Below, in pieces: positions 36,585-44,921 of a stretch of DNA of 64,000 bases (positions are counted from its first letter, which is position 1; each line of letters opens with the position of its first letter). Made by a program: the position numbers and the translations under genes. Source of the DNA: Novosphingobium naphthalenivorans NBRC 102051 (lineage in GTDB: Bacteria; Pseudomonadota; Alphaproteobacteria; Sphingomonadales; Sphingomonadaceae); the NCBI RefSeq assembly GCF_001590985.1, contig NZ_BCTX01000006.1:1-64000 (forward strand). Direction: 5' to 3'. The notes beneath the pieces are model-generated. The model had not been told where the DNA came from, ran no database searches, and was given only the letters and a program-made list of their open reading frames with translations.

Positions 36585-37782
36585 TCGCCACCTCGCCTTC
36601 ACCGGACTTGGTTGCTCGGCCGAGCTGACGGCTCACTGTCGACTTGTCTTTGCCGGCGATCTCGCCAATGTCGGCCATGGAGAAGCCAAGGATCGGATCG
36701 TCCCGCATGGCCCGAAACAAGTTGCTCGAATCGTCAAACAACAGCGCGCGGCGCTCACTTTGAACACGGGCCGCATTCAAGGTCGCAAACTGGCGCAAGG
36801 TATCGAGTAATCCCCGCCTGTCCTCCTCTCGAACGGTAGTGGCCTTCTTATACGTGCGCACCAGAGACTCGATCTCCGCCCCCGTCGATCCCTCGGTGAA
36901 CCACGAAATCAACCTCAAATGACTTTCCGGAGCCTTCACCGGCGGCATGAAATGCGCGGCGATCGCCTTTCGCATCTCGAAGTCCGGCTTGGGAATTTCG
37001 AGCTGAACCTCAAAACGCCGCCAGACGGCCGTGTCTAGCAGCTTGGGATGATTGGTGATCCCGATCGTGAAGCCAACATCCCGGCGTGCATCTAGGTTCT
37101 GCAGGAGCGCATTCACGACGCGCTTTATCTCTCCCACTTCTTGCGGATCATCGCGGACTTTGGCGATTGCGTCGAATTCGTCCAACAAGAGAATGCAACG
37201 ATGGCGGTTCGCGAATGTGAACAGATTTCCGATATTACGCGCTGTGGTGCCCAGGAAGGATGACACTAGGCCGTCCAGTTTCACCAGCACGACCGGCAAA
37301 TCGAGCTGCTGAGCCATCCACAACGCCAACCGCGTCTTGCCGGTACCCGGCGCTCCGTAGATGAGGCAGGTCTTCGATGGTCGAATATCGATCTCGGACA
37401 GGGCGTCGAAATTGGCCCATTCCTCAATAATGGTCCCGATGGCTTGGCTGACCGTCGCGTTGAACAGCGGCGCAGCCGGTTGAATGTCAGTCGGGAAAAT
37501 CACGTCTGCGAGCGGCGCAGCCGTCTCTCTATCGACAGGAACGGGCGTGTTGCGGGTCAAAACCTCGCCCGGAATCTGAGCCTTCGAACGCTCAATGCGG
37601 CTCGGCGAAAGCTCCTTTGTCCGATCCGCCGTTGTCAGGATGCTCGTAAGCGCGGCCGCCTGCTTTGACTCCCCGTCCTTGGTCAAAGCGTCGCGCAAAC
37701 GCTCGATTTGCTTGCGCAAGGCCGGCGACGCGTCGGCTATCGCCGCGCGGCAAAGCGCTTGCACTATTGTGAAATGATCCAT
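36577..37782 (-). CDS. AAA ATPase partner of the subtilase
   Basis: The 401-residue product is an AAA protein of the FtsH/spastin-like class: Walker A YGAPGTGKT at residues 142-150, Walker B ILLLDEFDA near 197-205, sensor 1 GITNH and arginine fingers in VWRRFEVQ. The N-terminal 110 residues are helical and unassigned. The C terminus ends with a helix-turn-helix-like segment (FSMADIGEIAGKDKSTVSRQLGRATK). The ATG at 37782 has an AAAGGACG ribosome binding site. It is the first gene of a module with the S8 protease and the DUF3223 protein. It may unfold or sense a target for the protease, which is inference. Confidence 0.82.
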   Translation of the reverse strand: MDHFTIVQALCRAAIADASPALRKQIERLRDALTKDGESKQAAALTSILTTADRTKELSPSRIERSKAQIPGEVLTRNTPVPVDRETAAPLADVIFPTDIQPAAPLFNATVSQAIGTIIEEWANFDALSEIDIRPSKTCLIYGAPGTGKTRLALWMAQQLDLPVVLVKLDGLVSSFLGTTARNIGNLFTFANRHRCILLLDEFDAIAKVRDDPQEVGEIKRVVNALLQNLDARRDVGFTIGITNHPKLLDTAVWRRFEVQLEIPKPDFEMRKAIAAHFMPPVKAPESHLRLISWFTEGSTGAEIESLVRTYKKATTVREEDRRGLLDTLRQFATLNAARVQSERRALLFDDSSNLFRAMRDDPILGFSMADIGEIAGKDKSTVSRQLGRATKSGEGEVANG

Positions 37783-37824
37783 GCTCGTCCTTTGCGCTCG
37801 TTGCACCAAAGCGCCATATGGATG

Positions 37825-37853
37825 CATATATATCAGATAGCGGTGCGATGCAA
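37825..37853 (-). promoter_or_regulatory. Candidate promoter of the AAA-subtilase module
   Basis: On the minus strand TTGCAT (37853-37848) and TATATG (37830-37825) are 17 bases apart, with a start expected about 35 bases before the ATG. The surrounding AT-rich DNA contains repeated CATATGG/TGCAT words that could be operator half-sites. Confidence 0.4.
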
Positions 37854-38046
37854 GGTCATATCGTTGCGCGTCATGGCGCATATGGTGCATGGGCAGCGTT
37901 GCGGTAAAATCGCAGCCCCAGGCGGCGCTCACATTCTGAAATCCCGACCTACAAATCTCCGGCTCCACGCTTTTGAGGGGAATGCCTTCCCCCTGGCCGG
38001 CGCCTTGGTCGCCGACGCACCCCCTTCTGCGGGGAGATCCCCCAGG

Positions 38047-39589
38047 CTGTGCCAAAACTCAGCGGCACGATGGTTCTACGGATGGCGCGAGATTCCGGCT
38101 CAACTCACCCTGCGGGCGTCAGACGCTCCGCACCGAAGGGGTTCACCGCGTGAAGAATGTTGAAGGCTAAGACCGAGAGTGCGGCTTCTGCTTTCACTGC
38201 TCTGAGCCCTCGTGTGAGGAAACGTCCACCTCCGGACATTCGCTTTATTGTGCCGAACGGATGCTCGACGGTACATCGCCGCGTGACCATCAGACTTGGG
38301 TCGGCGTAAATCCGAGCCTCCATACGATCGAGAGCGCTCTGATCGACAAGCCGATGGATTGTTCGCTGCGCCCCAGGCGTGCATCGGCTTTTTAGGCGAC
38401 ACTCGCCACAGGCCGACGTGCGGTACCGGATCGCGCGATTGCGCGTGTGCTTCCCAGACGGCTTCATGATCTCGCCGGCTGGACATCTGATCGTGTCCGA
38501 AGGCTCGTCGTAGCTGAACTGCACTGGCCTAAAGAAGTCGGCACTCATGGCGCCTCGTTTAATTGGCGCCGCGACCTCGACGTTGTCGTGCTCGCACTTC
38601 GCGATCGCTTGGGCGTTGGAATATCCGCCGTCGGCCAAAACCTTGAGCGCGTCGGTTTCCAGGACTTCCATTGTTGCAATCGACATCGGGTGGAGAAGCT
38701 GGCTGTCGTTTGCCTCGCGGGCCACGTCGTGGTGGATGATCAGGCCGCTATCGACGTCAACGACGCTTTGCATGTTGTAGCAGGGCATCTTGGGAGAGTG
38801 CCCGTAGCCCATGGGCTTGGCATCGGGCTCCCCGAAGACCATCACTCTTTCGTCTTGATCCGTTAGATATTGCTTTCGTCTAGCGAGACGATCCTTTCTG
38901 CGATTCAGTGAGGCAATAGCGTCGGTAAAAGCCTGTCGATGTTTCGGCTGATCGTCGAAGCCTTGCCCGACCGCTTCATCCATGATGTCGAGCCGATCGA
39001 GGTAGTAGGTGATCTCTTTCTCCGTGTGGGCCAGATCACGGGCGAGCCGGTCGGCACCGGCGATGTTCTTGGGGCTGGCGACGGCGCGCATCTTCGTTCC
39101 ATCCACGGCAACCAGGCGACCGCTGATCAATCCCGCCTCGCGACAGAAGCGAATGAACGCGGCGCTCGCAGCTATGATGGCTTCGGGATTGTCGTGCCGG
39201 AACGCAGCGATGGTTCGATAGTCGGGCGCGACCTGACGCAACAGCCACATGGCTTCAAGATCGCGGACACATGCCCGCTCCAAGAAGCGGGACGAGCGGA
39301 TCTGGTTGAGATAGCCCCAGATATAGAGGCGAAGCATATCGCCTGGGTGGTAGCCTGGGCGGCCGGTAGCGGCGGCAACGGTGCGACCGAAGCCTAACTG
39401 CGTCAGGTCAAGACCCGCGACAAAGGCATCGACAACACGCACGAGTGCGTCGGACCCGACATAGTCATCTATGCAAGGCGGGAGCAGACTTACCTGGTCG
39501 CGACCTGTCCCCTCAATAAAGGTCACGATCACCTCGTCTTTGCTGCGATTGAGACGCCGATTCTACAAGACCTCGACTGATTTACACAG
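38047..39589 (-). mobile_element. IS1182-family insertion sequence
   Basis: A single full-length transposase gene is flanked by short imperfect inverted ends that both begin CTGTG and continue with an A-rich stretch (38047 inward on the plus strand and 39589 inward on the minus strand). No target duplication is obvious, so the exact ends are uncertain by several bases. The element separates the AAA-subtilase module from the metal efflux pair. Confidence 0.6.
38105..39532 (-). CDS. tnp: IS1182-family transposase
   Basis: The intact 475-residue DDE transposase has the IS1182 layout: an N-terminal RPGYHPGDMLRLYIWGYLNQIRSSR segment, the first catalytic aspartate region LVAVDGTKM, the second in LADGGYSNAQAI, a cysteine-rich insert (CGECRLKSRC) and the final glutamate region RRCTVEHPFGTIKRMSGGGRFLTRG. 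No frameshift or stop interrupts it, so the element may still be active. Confidence 0.9.
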   Translation of the reverse strand: MIVTFIEGTGRDQVSLLPPCIDDYVGSDALVRVVDAFVAGLDLTQLGFGRTVAAATGRPGYHPGDMLRLYIWGYLNQIRSSRFLERACVRDLEAMWLLRQVAPDYRTIAAFRHDNPEAIIAASAAFIRFCREAGLISGRLVAVDGTKMRAVASPKNIAGADRLARDLAHTEKEITYYLDRLDIMDEAVGQGFDDQPKHRQAFTDAIASLNRRKDRLARRKQYLTDQDERVMVFGEPDAKPMGYGHSPKMPCYNMQSVVDVDSGLIIHHDVAREANDSQLLHPMSIATMEVLETDALKVLADGGYSNAQAIAKCEHDNVEVAAPIKRGAMSADFFRPVQFSYDEPSDTIRCPAGEIMKPSGKHTRNRAIRYRTSACGECRLKSRCTPGAQRTIHRLVDQSALDRMEARIYADPSLMVTRRCTVEHPFGTIKRMSGGGRFLTRGLRAVKAEAALSVLAFNILHAVNPFGAERLTPAG

Positions 39590-39620
39590 TTCTTTCATCG
39601 CCGTAGGGCCACAAGATCGA

Positions 39621-40970
39621 TTAGTGATGGTGCCCCTCGGGCTCTTCCATTCGGAAAGAAAGGCGTTCCTGCCGCACGCCATCCGACAGTTGAAGATCGG
39701 CATCGAATTCGTGCGGTTCCTCGGGCGCGTTCTCGCTCTGAAAAACATGGTGATCGCCAGCAGTCGGCAACAACGGCAGGCGCTCGACGGCCCGCCCGTC
39801 CCGACTGATGCAGACGACAGCCGTCAGCGCTTCAGCGTGAGCTGACACCGTCAGCCTCATACGCTCGCCGGTCGGCGTATCGACGATCGCGAGAAGGCCC
39901 TGTGCCAGCGGCGAGTCGACCCTGAACGGCTCGGGCGCATGATGATGACTGTGCGCCCCGCCTTCTGCCACAACGACGCCGGACGTATCGAACTGGACGG
40001 TCGCTAGGCCGAGCGGTGGCAGATGTTCCCGCAGTTCATCTTGCAGAGCTACCGTAATCCGGTTCGCTTCCGCGACAGTCAGCGTATCATCAACGGCAAT
40101 CGTCAGGTCGGCATTGAGCTTGTGGCCGAGCCATCGAGCCTTCACTTCGACCAGCCGGCCGATGCCGGGCACATGCTCCGCCGCATGGCGGATCTCCTCC
40201 ACCACGCCAGGGCTGACGCCATCGAGGCTCCGCGTGATGACCGCCTTCGCCGATTGCCAGACAATGCCGAAAATGGCGATGGTGATGAGTAGGCCGATGA
40301 TCGGATCGGCCAAGGGGAAGCCCGCCCACACGCCGGCAGCGCCGAGCACCACAGCCAGGCTCGTCAGCCCGTCCGTGCGAGCGTGGTAGCCATCTGCGAT
40401 CAGCGCAGCACTGTTCATGGCGCGGCCGACGCGGATACGGAACACGGCGACGACTTCGTTGCCGATGAAGCCAATGAAGCCCGCGATGGCGACGGCAACA
40501 AGCTGGGTGATCGGCTGGGGATGGATCAGGCGGCTGATCGCCTCGTAGCCGGCAACGATGGCACTGAACAGGATGATGAGAACGACCAGCATCCCGGCTA
40601 GATCCTCGACCCGGCCGAGACCGTAGTTGAAGGTGGCGGACGGCTTCCGCCGCACCAGCACGAACGCGATCCAGAGCGGGATGGCGGTCGTGGCGTCGCC
40701 AATATTGTGGATCGTATCCGCCAGCAGCGCCACGCTGCCGGACGTGACCACCACCACCAACTGCAGCACCGCCGTGATGCCGAGAATGATGAAGGACCAC
40801 TTGATGGCCCAGATGCCCCTTTCTGACGAGGACAGGCTCGGATCGATCACACCATGCGTGTGGCCGTGGCCGCCAGTGCCACCATGCGAATGCCCGCCTT
40901 CGCCGTGTGAATGACCGGAGCTCCGATCCTGGGCGCCAAAGCCGAGCCAATCCTTAATCGTCGCGTACAT
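39621..40970 (-). CDS. dmeF: Cation diffusion facilitator, DmeF-like Co/Ni exporter
   Basis: The 449-residue product starts with a histidine-rich loop (HSHGEGGHSHGGTGGHGHTHG), then has six predicted membrane spans with the metal-site motifs ADTIHNIGD and ADGYHARTD (each His-x3-Asp), and a long cytoplasmic C terminus with more histidines ending GHHH. DmeF exports cobalt and nickel; zinc is an alternative for this family. It is 8 bases downstream of a CsoR/RcnR-type repressor, the usual dmeR-dmeF pairing. It is cargo of the ICE. Confidence 0.85.
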   Translation of the reverse strand: MYATIKDWLGFGAQDRSSGHSHGEGGHSHGGTGGHGHTHGVIDPSLSSSERGIWAIKWSFIILGITAVLQLVVVVTSGSVALLADTIHNIGDATTAIPLWIAFVLVRRKPSATFNYGLGRVEDLAGMLVVLIILFSAIVAGYEAISRLIHPQPITQLVAVAIAGFIGFIGNEVVAVFRIRVGRAMNSAALIADGYHARTDGLTSLAVVLGAAGVWAGFPLADPIIGLLITIAIFGIVWQSAKAVITRSLDGVSPGVVEEIRHAAEHVPGIGRLVEVKARWLGHKLNADLTIAVDDTLTVAEANRITVALQDELREHLPPLGLATVQFDTSGVVVAEGGAHSHHHAPEPFRVDSPLAQGLLAIVDTPTGERMRLTVSAHAEALTAVVCISRDGRAVERLPLLPTAGDHHVFQSENAPEEPHEFDADLQLSDGVRQERLSFRMEEPEGHHH

Positions 40971-40978
40971 GGCCGACC

Positions 40979-41251
40979 TCAGAGGTATTTGGACAAGGAT
41001 TTGAACTCACGGAGCGCCTGCTCAGCGCTCCCGCCGCCTTCGCCCACCGCGTCACCGATACAGTGCTCCATGTGGTCCTGGATCAGCGTGCGCTTGGCAT
41101 TGTGGATGACGCTCTCCACTGCCTGAAGCTGTTGCGCCAACTCGAGGCATGACCGGCCTTCGGCGAACATGGACAGAAGCGAACCAAGCTGGCCCTGGGC
41201 CTGCTTTAGCCGCTTGATGAGGTCGGGATGGGAGGCGTGCTGCATGGCCAT
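40979..41251 (-). CDS. dmeR: CsoR/RcnR-family metal-sensing repressor (DmeR-like)
   Basis: The 90-residue all-helical protein has the CsoR/RcnR pattern (LIKRLKQAQGQLGSLLSMF, SCLELAQQLQAVESVIHNAKRTLIQDHMEHC) with a Cys in RSC, histidines in IH and DHMEH and a final Cys that could form the metal site. It is cotranscribed with dmeF. A second ATG lies two codons in, at 41245, closer to the predicted transcription start. The promoter upstream contains the expected G-tract palindrome. Confidence 0.85.
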   Translation of the reverse strand: MAMQHASHPDLIKRLKQAQGQLGSLLSMFAEGRSCLELAQQLQAVESVIHNAKRTLIQDHMEHCIGDAVGEGGGSAEQALREFKSLSKYL

Positions 41252-41280
41252 ACCCTACCCCCTAGGGGGTAGGGAGTCAA
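41252..41280 (-). promoter_or_regulatory. dmeRF promoter with repressor operator in the spacer
   Basis: On the minus strand, TTGACT and TAGGGT are 17 bases apart. A perfect 22-base palindrome (41253-41274, half-site CCCTACCCCCT) covers the spacer and the -10. C/G-tract palindromes of this type are bound by RcnR/DmeR proteins. Repressor binding would block polymerase, and metal binding would release it. Confidence 0.7.
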
Positions 41281-41338
41281 AGCTGGAGTTTTAGCACAGC
41301 CTGCCCCGCAACGCCCCTTTTAGAGTGAGAGGACGGAC

Positions 41339-41390
41339 CGGCTTCGCCGTGACGGGTTGAGGGTTGGAGGAGAGGCCTCCGGCGCCCGTC
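41339..41390 (+). promoter_or_regulatory. Structured mRNA leader before DUF932 (AGAGG-loop element)
   Basis: A small hairpin (CGGC-TTC-GCCG) is followed by an outer stem GACGGG/CCCGTC (41351-41356 with 41385-41390) enclosing an inner hairpin GGAGG-AGAGG-CCTCC (41366-41380). The ribosome binding site GGAG follows at once, then the ATG at 41404. The same architecture with different stem bases but the same AGAGG loop precedes the ParB-like gene. Confidence 0.6.
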
Positions 41391-41403
41391 ATGGAGACTA
41401 GCC

Positions 41404-42600
41404 ATGACCCATGTGGAGATTCTGGACGCCGCTCGCGACCGCGCTGGCGGCTACAAGGTGGATGTGAACCGCGGCGAGCGGATCGGTCGCGTATCGTCGG
41501 AATGGTTCTCGCGGCCGGCGGACGAGCGTTACCTGTCCCTGTCGGACCTCTACGCCGCCGTCCGTGGCCGGACCGAGCGGAGCCGCACCCGAACCGTCGA
41601 GAGCGCGGCGATCCGGGTCGAGGCGAGCCGCGACGATGCCGAACGCCTGGCGCTGATGCTGCCCGGCTCCGACGTGCCGATCGCGCCAACCCATTGGAGC
41701 TTCGGTCAGCTTGCCGGCCTGATCGGAGCGCCAGCGGCCTATCTGCGGCAGCTTCCGGCACCGCTAGCCGGTATCAATCTGCAATACGGCTTGACGTCCC
41801 ATCGCGCCGAGCAGGTGAAGACGCTCGAGATCGAAGATGGTCGCGTCGAGCTGCGCGCCGTCACCGGCCCTGACTATGGCCGCATCTTCGACCACGAACT
41901 GGTCGCGGCCGTGCAGCGGATCGCCGGCAACGGCACGGGCGATACCCGCTGGAAGGTGCCCGGCGTGCTCGACTGGTCGACGGGCATCTACAACCCGCGC
42001 GTCGACATCACACAGGACACGACGACGCTCTACGCCTCCGATCGGGACGTCTTCCTCTTCCTGGTCGACGACCTCAATCCGATCGAGGCCGGTCGGCTGC
42101 CCGATGGATCGCCGGATCTCTACTTCCGCGGCTTCTACTGCTGGAACTCCGAGGTCGGCGCCAAGACGCTCGGCATGGCGAGCTTCTATCTCCGCGCCGT
42201 CTGCCAGAACCGCAATCTCTGGGGCGTCGAGGATTTCGAGGAGATCACCATCCGCCACTCGAAACACGCCGCCTCGCGCTTCGCGCATGAGGCTGCGCCG
42301 GCGTTGACCCGCTTCGCCAATTCCTCGCCGATGCCCTTCGTCAACGGCATCAAGGCGGCCCGAGAGAAGACCGTGGCCCGCACCGACGATGACCGCAGCG
42401 AGTTTCTGCGCAAGCGCGGCTTCTCGAAGACCGAGACGGCGAAGATCATCGAGACCGTCTTGGCCGAGGAAGGGCGCAAACCTGAGAGCGTCTTCGACTT
42501 CGTGCAGGGCATCACCGCCGTCGCCCGCGACAAGACCCACCAGGACGCCCGGCTCGACCTGGAGGCGCGCGCGAAGAAGCTGCTCGACCGGGCAGCCTGA
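41404..42600 (+). CDS. DUF932 domain protein
   Basis: The 398-residue product belongs to the DUF932 (phage/plasmid-like) family, with the conserved ALMLPGSDVPIAPTHWSFGQLAGLIGAPAAYLRQLP and the central DYGRIFDHELVAAV and NSEVGAKTLGMASFYLRAVCQN segments. Such genes are common in the accessory-replication block of alphaproteobacterial ICEs and plasmids, next to ParB-like, Toprim and DUF2493 genes as here. Its biochemical role is unknown; anti-restriction or DNA repair have been suggested for relatives. It starts after the AGAGG-loop leader with a GGAG ribosome binding site. Confidence 0.8.
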   Translation: MTHVEILDAARDRAGGYKVDVNRGERIGRVSSEWFSRPADERYLSLSDLYAAVRGRTERSRTRTVESAAIRVEASRDDAERLALMLPGSDVPIAPTHWSFGQLAGLIGAPAAYLRQLPAPLAGINLQYGLTSHRAEQVKTLEIEDGRVELRAVTGPDYGRIFDHELVAAVQRIAGNGTGDTRWKVPGVLDWSTGIYNPRVDITQDTTTLYASDRDVFLFLVDDLNPIEAGRLPDGSPDLYFRGFYCWNSEVGAKTLGMASFYLRAVCQNRNLWGVEDFEEITIRHSKHAASRFAHEAAPALTRFANSSPMPFVNGIKAAREKTVARTDDDRSEFLRKRGFSKTETAKIIETVLAEEGRKPESVFDFVQGITAVARDKTHQDARLDLEARAKKLLDRAA

Positions 42601-42608
42601 CTCCCGGA

Positions 42609-42642
42609 AAGCCGGAGATGCGGAAAAGCGTATCTCCGGCTT
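42609..42642. terminator. Hairpin after the DUF932 gene
   Basis: A perfect 11-bp stem (AAGCCGGAGAT and its complement) with a 12-base loop lies 8 bases after the stop codon, followed by a moderately T-rich stretch (GTGCTTTTC). It is likely a terminator or 3' stabiliser. Confidence 0.6.
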
Positions 42643-42718
42643 CGTGCTTTTCCGTCTTTCCTGATCGTCGGTTTCGTGGCGCTGCCCTTCAGAGGAAGAG
42701 GGCGGCGCTGCGCTTCGT

Positions 42719-42757
42719 GACGAGTTGATGCCGAGAGAGAGGCTTTCGGCGCTCGTC
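42719..42757 (+). promoter_or_regulatory. Structured mRNA leader before the ParB-like gene (AGAGG-loop element)
   Basis: The outer stem GACGAG/CTCGTC (42719-42724 with 42752-42757) encloses the inner hairpin GCCGAGAG-AGAGG-CTTTCGGC (42730-42750). Relative to the leader before DUF932 the stems differ by compensating changes while the AGAGG loop, the GTGACG entry and the 13-15-base distance to the start codon are kept. Confidence 0.6.
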
Positions 42758-42772
42758 GCGGAGTACATCCCG

Positions 42773-44863
42773 ATGGCTACCACTGTTCAGAAGATCACCC
42801 TCTCGCCCTCGCGCGACATCCCTTTCAACAAGCTCTTGCTCTCCCAGTCGAACGTCCGGCGCGTGAAGGCCGGCGTCTCGGTCGAGGAGCTGGCCGACGA
42901 CATCGCCCGCCGCGGCCTGCTGCAGGGCCTGAGTGTGCGGGCGGTCGTCGATCAGGACGGCGTCGAGACCGGCATGTTCGAGATCCCGGCCGGTGGCCGG
43001 CGCTACCGGGCGCTGGAGCTGCTCGTCAAGCAGAAGCGCCTGGCCAAAACCGCCCCGGTGCCCTGCATCGTCCGCGACAGCGGCATCGCCGAGGAGGACT
43101 CGCTCGCCGAGAACGTCCAGCGCGCGCCGCTGCACCCGCTCGATCAGTTCCGCGCCTTCCTGGCGCTACGCGAGAAGGGCCAGTCCGAGGAGGAGATCGC
43201 CGCCGCGTTCTTCGTCTCGGTCAATGTGGTGAAGCAGCGCCTGAAGCTCGCGTCAGTCTCGCCGGCGCTGCTCGACGTCTATGCCGAGGACGGCATGACG
43301 CTCGACCAGCTCATGGCCTTCACCGTCTCCGGTGACCATGAGCGCCAGGAACAGGTGTTCGAGCGGCTGAAGGCCTCGTACGACAAGCAGCCCTACACAA
43401 TCCGGCGCATGCTGACCGAGGGTGCGGTCCGCGCCTCCGACAAGCGGGCGCAGTTCGTCGGCCTCGACGCTTATGTGGCGGCGGGCGGCACGGTGCTGCG
43501 CGACCTGTTCCAGGGCGACGACGGCGGCTGGCTGCAGGATGTCCCGCTGGTCGACCAGATGGTGGCCGACAAGCTCAAGGCGGAATCGGAAGCGGTGGCC
43601 GCCGAGGGCTGGAAGTGGATCGAGGTTGCGCCCGATTTCGCCTACGGCCATGCCTTTGGTCTCCGCCAGCTTCGGGGCGAGACCATCGCGCTGACCGCCG
43701 AGGAACAGGCGACCCGGGACGCGCTCCAGGCAGAGTTCGACCGGCTGTCCGAGGAATACCAGGACGCCGACGAACTGCCGGACGAGGTGGATGAACGCCT
43801 GTCGGAGCTGGAAACGGCGCTGGAGGGCTTCGAGACCCGGCCCGTGGTGTTCGACACCGCCGAGGTCGCCCGCGCCGGCGCCTTCGTCAGCATCAGCGTC
43901 GAGGGCCAGCTTCGCGTCGAGCGCGGCTACATCCGGCCGGAGGATGAGTTGGCGGCCGAGCCCGAGTCCGACGTGTCCGCGGATGACGAGGACGAACGAG
44001 CTATCGCCGCCAGCTCCGTTGGCGCCGAGGCCACCGTGACGACCGAGGCCGTAGCTGAACCGGAGGAGGACGAGGGTCTGTCGCCCATCTCCGACCGGCT
44101 GATGACCGAGCTGACCTCTCATCGCACGCTGGCCCTTCGGCACGCGCTCGGCGAACGGCCCGACGTTGCCTTCCTCGCCGCTCTGCACGTCCTCACGCTG
44201 AAGACGTTCTACCACTACGGCTCGGATAGCTGCCTCGAACTCGATTTGAAGAGCGTCAACTTCGGCACGCAGGCGCCGGGGCTGAACGACAGCGCGTCGG
44301 CCGAGGCGATCCGGGCTCGGCACGAGAGCTGGGCGAAGGCGCTTCCCAAGGAGTCGGCCGACCTCTGGGACGCGCTGCAGGAGTGGGACGGCGACAGCCA
44401 GGCCGGCCTGTTCGCTCACATCGTCAGCCTCTCGGTGAACGCCGTGTGCGAACCCTGGAATCGGCGCCCCCGGGCGTTCGCCCACGCCGATCGCCTCGCG
44501 CAGGCGGTCGACCTCGACATGGCCGCCGCCGGGTGGAAGCCGACCGTGGATAACTTCCTCGGCCGAGTGACGAAGGCCCGCATCCTGCAAGCGGTGGCTC
44601 AGGCGAAAGACCAGCGCGCCGCCGACCGGATCGAGCATCTGAAGAAGGGCGACATGGCCGCCGAGGCGGAAACGCTGCTGGCCGACACCGGCTGGCTCCC
44701 CGAGCCGCTTCGCACGCCGGGCCGCGCCTCTGGCGACGAGCAGACATCGGAATCTGCGAACGAGGAAACTCCAGAGCAGTCCAGCGAAAAACTGCCGGAA
44801 GACGAAGACGAGCCGGCCGCTCAGAATGAGGACACCGGCGAGCCGATGATCGCAGCCGAATAG
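42773..44863 (+). CDS. ParB/RepB nuclease-domain protein, large accessory form
   Basis: The 696-residue product has an N-terminal ParB-like domain: NKLLLSQSNVRRVKAGVSVEELADDIARRGLLQGLSV, the GGRRYRALELL box and SLAENVQRAPLHPLDQFRAF, then a helix-turn-helix (EEEIAAAFFVSVNVVKQRLKL). The remaining two thirds are acidic and helical and typical of the long ParB-like proteins on conjugative elements. It is probably not the partner of the ParA at 53122, which has its own small neighbour. The ATG at 42773 has a GGAG site just before it; the upstream in-frame codons overlap the leader hairpin. Confidence 0.85.
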   Translation: MATTVQKITLSPSRDIPFNKLLLSQSNVRRVKAGVSVEELADDIARRGLLQGLSVRAVVDQDGVETGMFEIPAGGRRYRALELLVKQKRLAKTAPVPCIVRDSGIAEEDSLAENVQRAPLHPLDQFRAFLALREKGQSEEEIAAAFFVSVNVVKQRLKLASVSPALLDVYAEDGMTLDQLMAFTVSGDHERQEQVFERLKASYDKQPYTIRRMLTEGAVRASDKRAQFVGLDAYVAAGGTVLRDLFQGDDGGWLQDVPLVDQMVADKLKAESEAVAAEGWKWIEVAPDFAYGHAFGLRQLRGETIALTAEEQATRDALQAEFDRLSEEYQDADELPDEVDERLSELETALEGFETRPVVFDTAEVARAGAFVSISVEGQLRVERGYIRPEDELAAEPESDVSADDEDERAIAASSVGAEATVTTEAVAEPEEDEGLSPISDRLMTELTSHRTLALRHALGERPDVAFLAALHVLTLKTFYHYGSDSCLELDLKSVNFGTQAPGLNDSASAEAIRARHESWAKALPKESADLWDALQEWDGDSQAGLFAHIVSLSVNAVCEPWNRRPRAFAHADRLAQAVDLDMAAAGWKPTVDNFLGRVTKARILQAVAQAKDQRAADRIEHLKKGDMAAEAETLLADTGWLPEPLRTPGRASGDEQTSESANEETPEQSSEKLPEDEDEPAAQNEDTGEPMIAAE

Positions 44864-44879
44864 CTGCCCTGCGCAACGA

Positions 44880-44910
44880 GGCCCGCCGGAGACGGCGGGC
44901 CTTTTCTTTT
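44880..44910 (+). terminator. Rho-independent terminator after the ParB-like gene
   Basis: GGCCCGCC-GGAGAC-GGCGGGCC followed by TTTTCTTTT is a textbook intrinsic terminator, 17 bases after the stop. The next gene starts only 11 bases later, so it may also act as an attenuator for the Toprim gene. Confidence 0.85.
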
Positions 44911-44921
44911 CGAGGACCATC

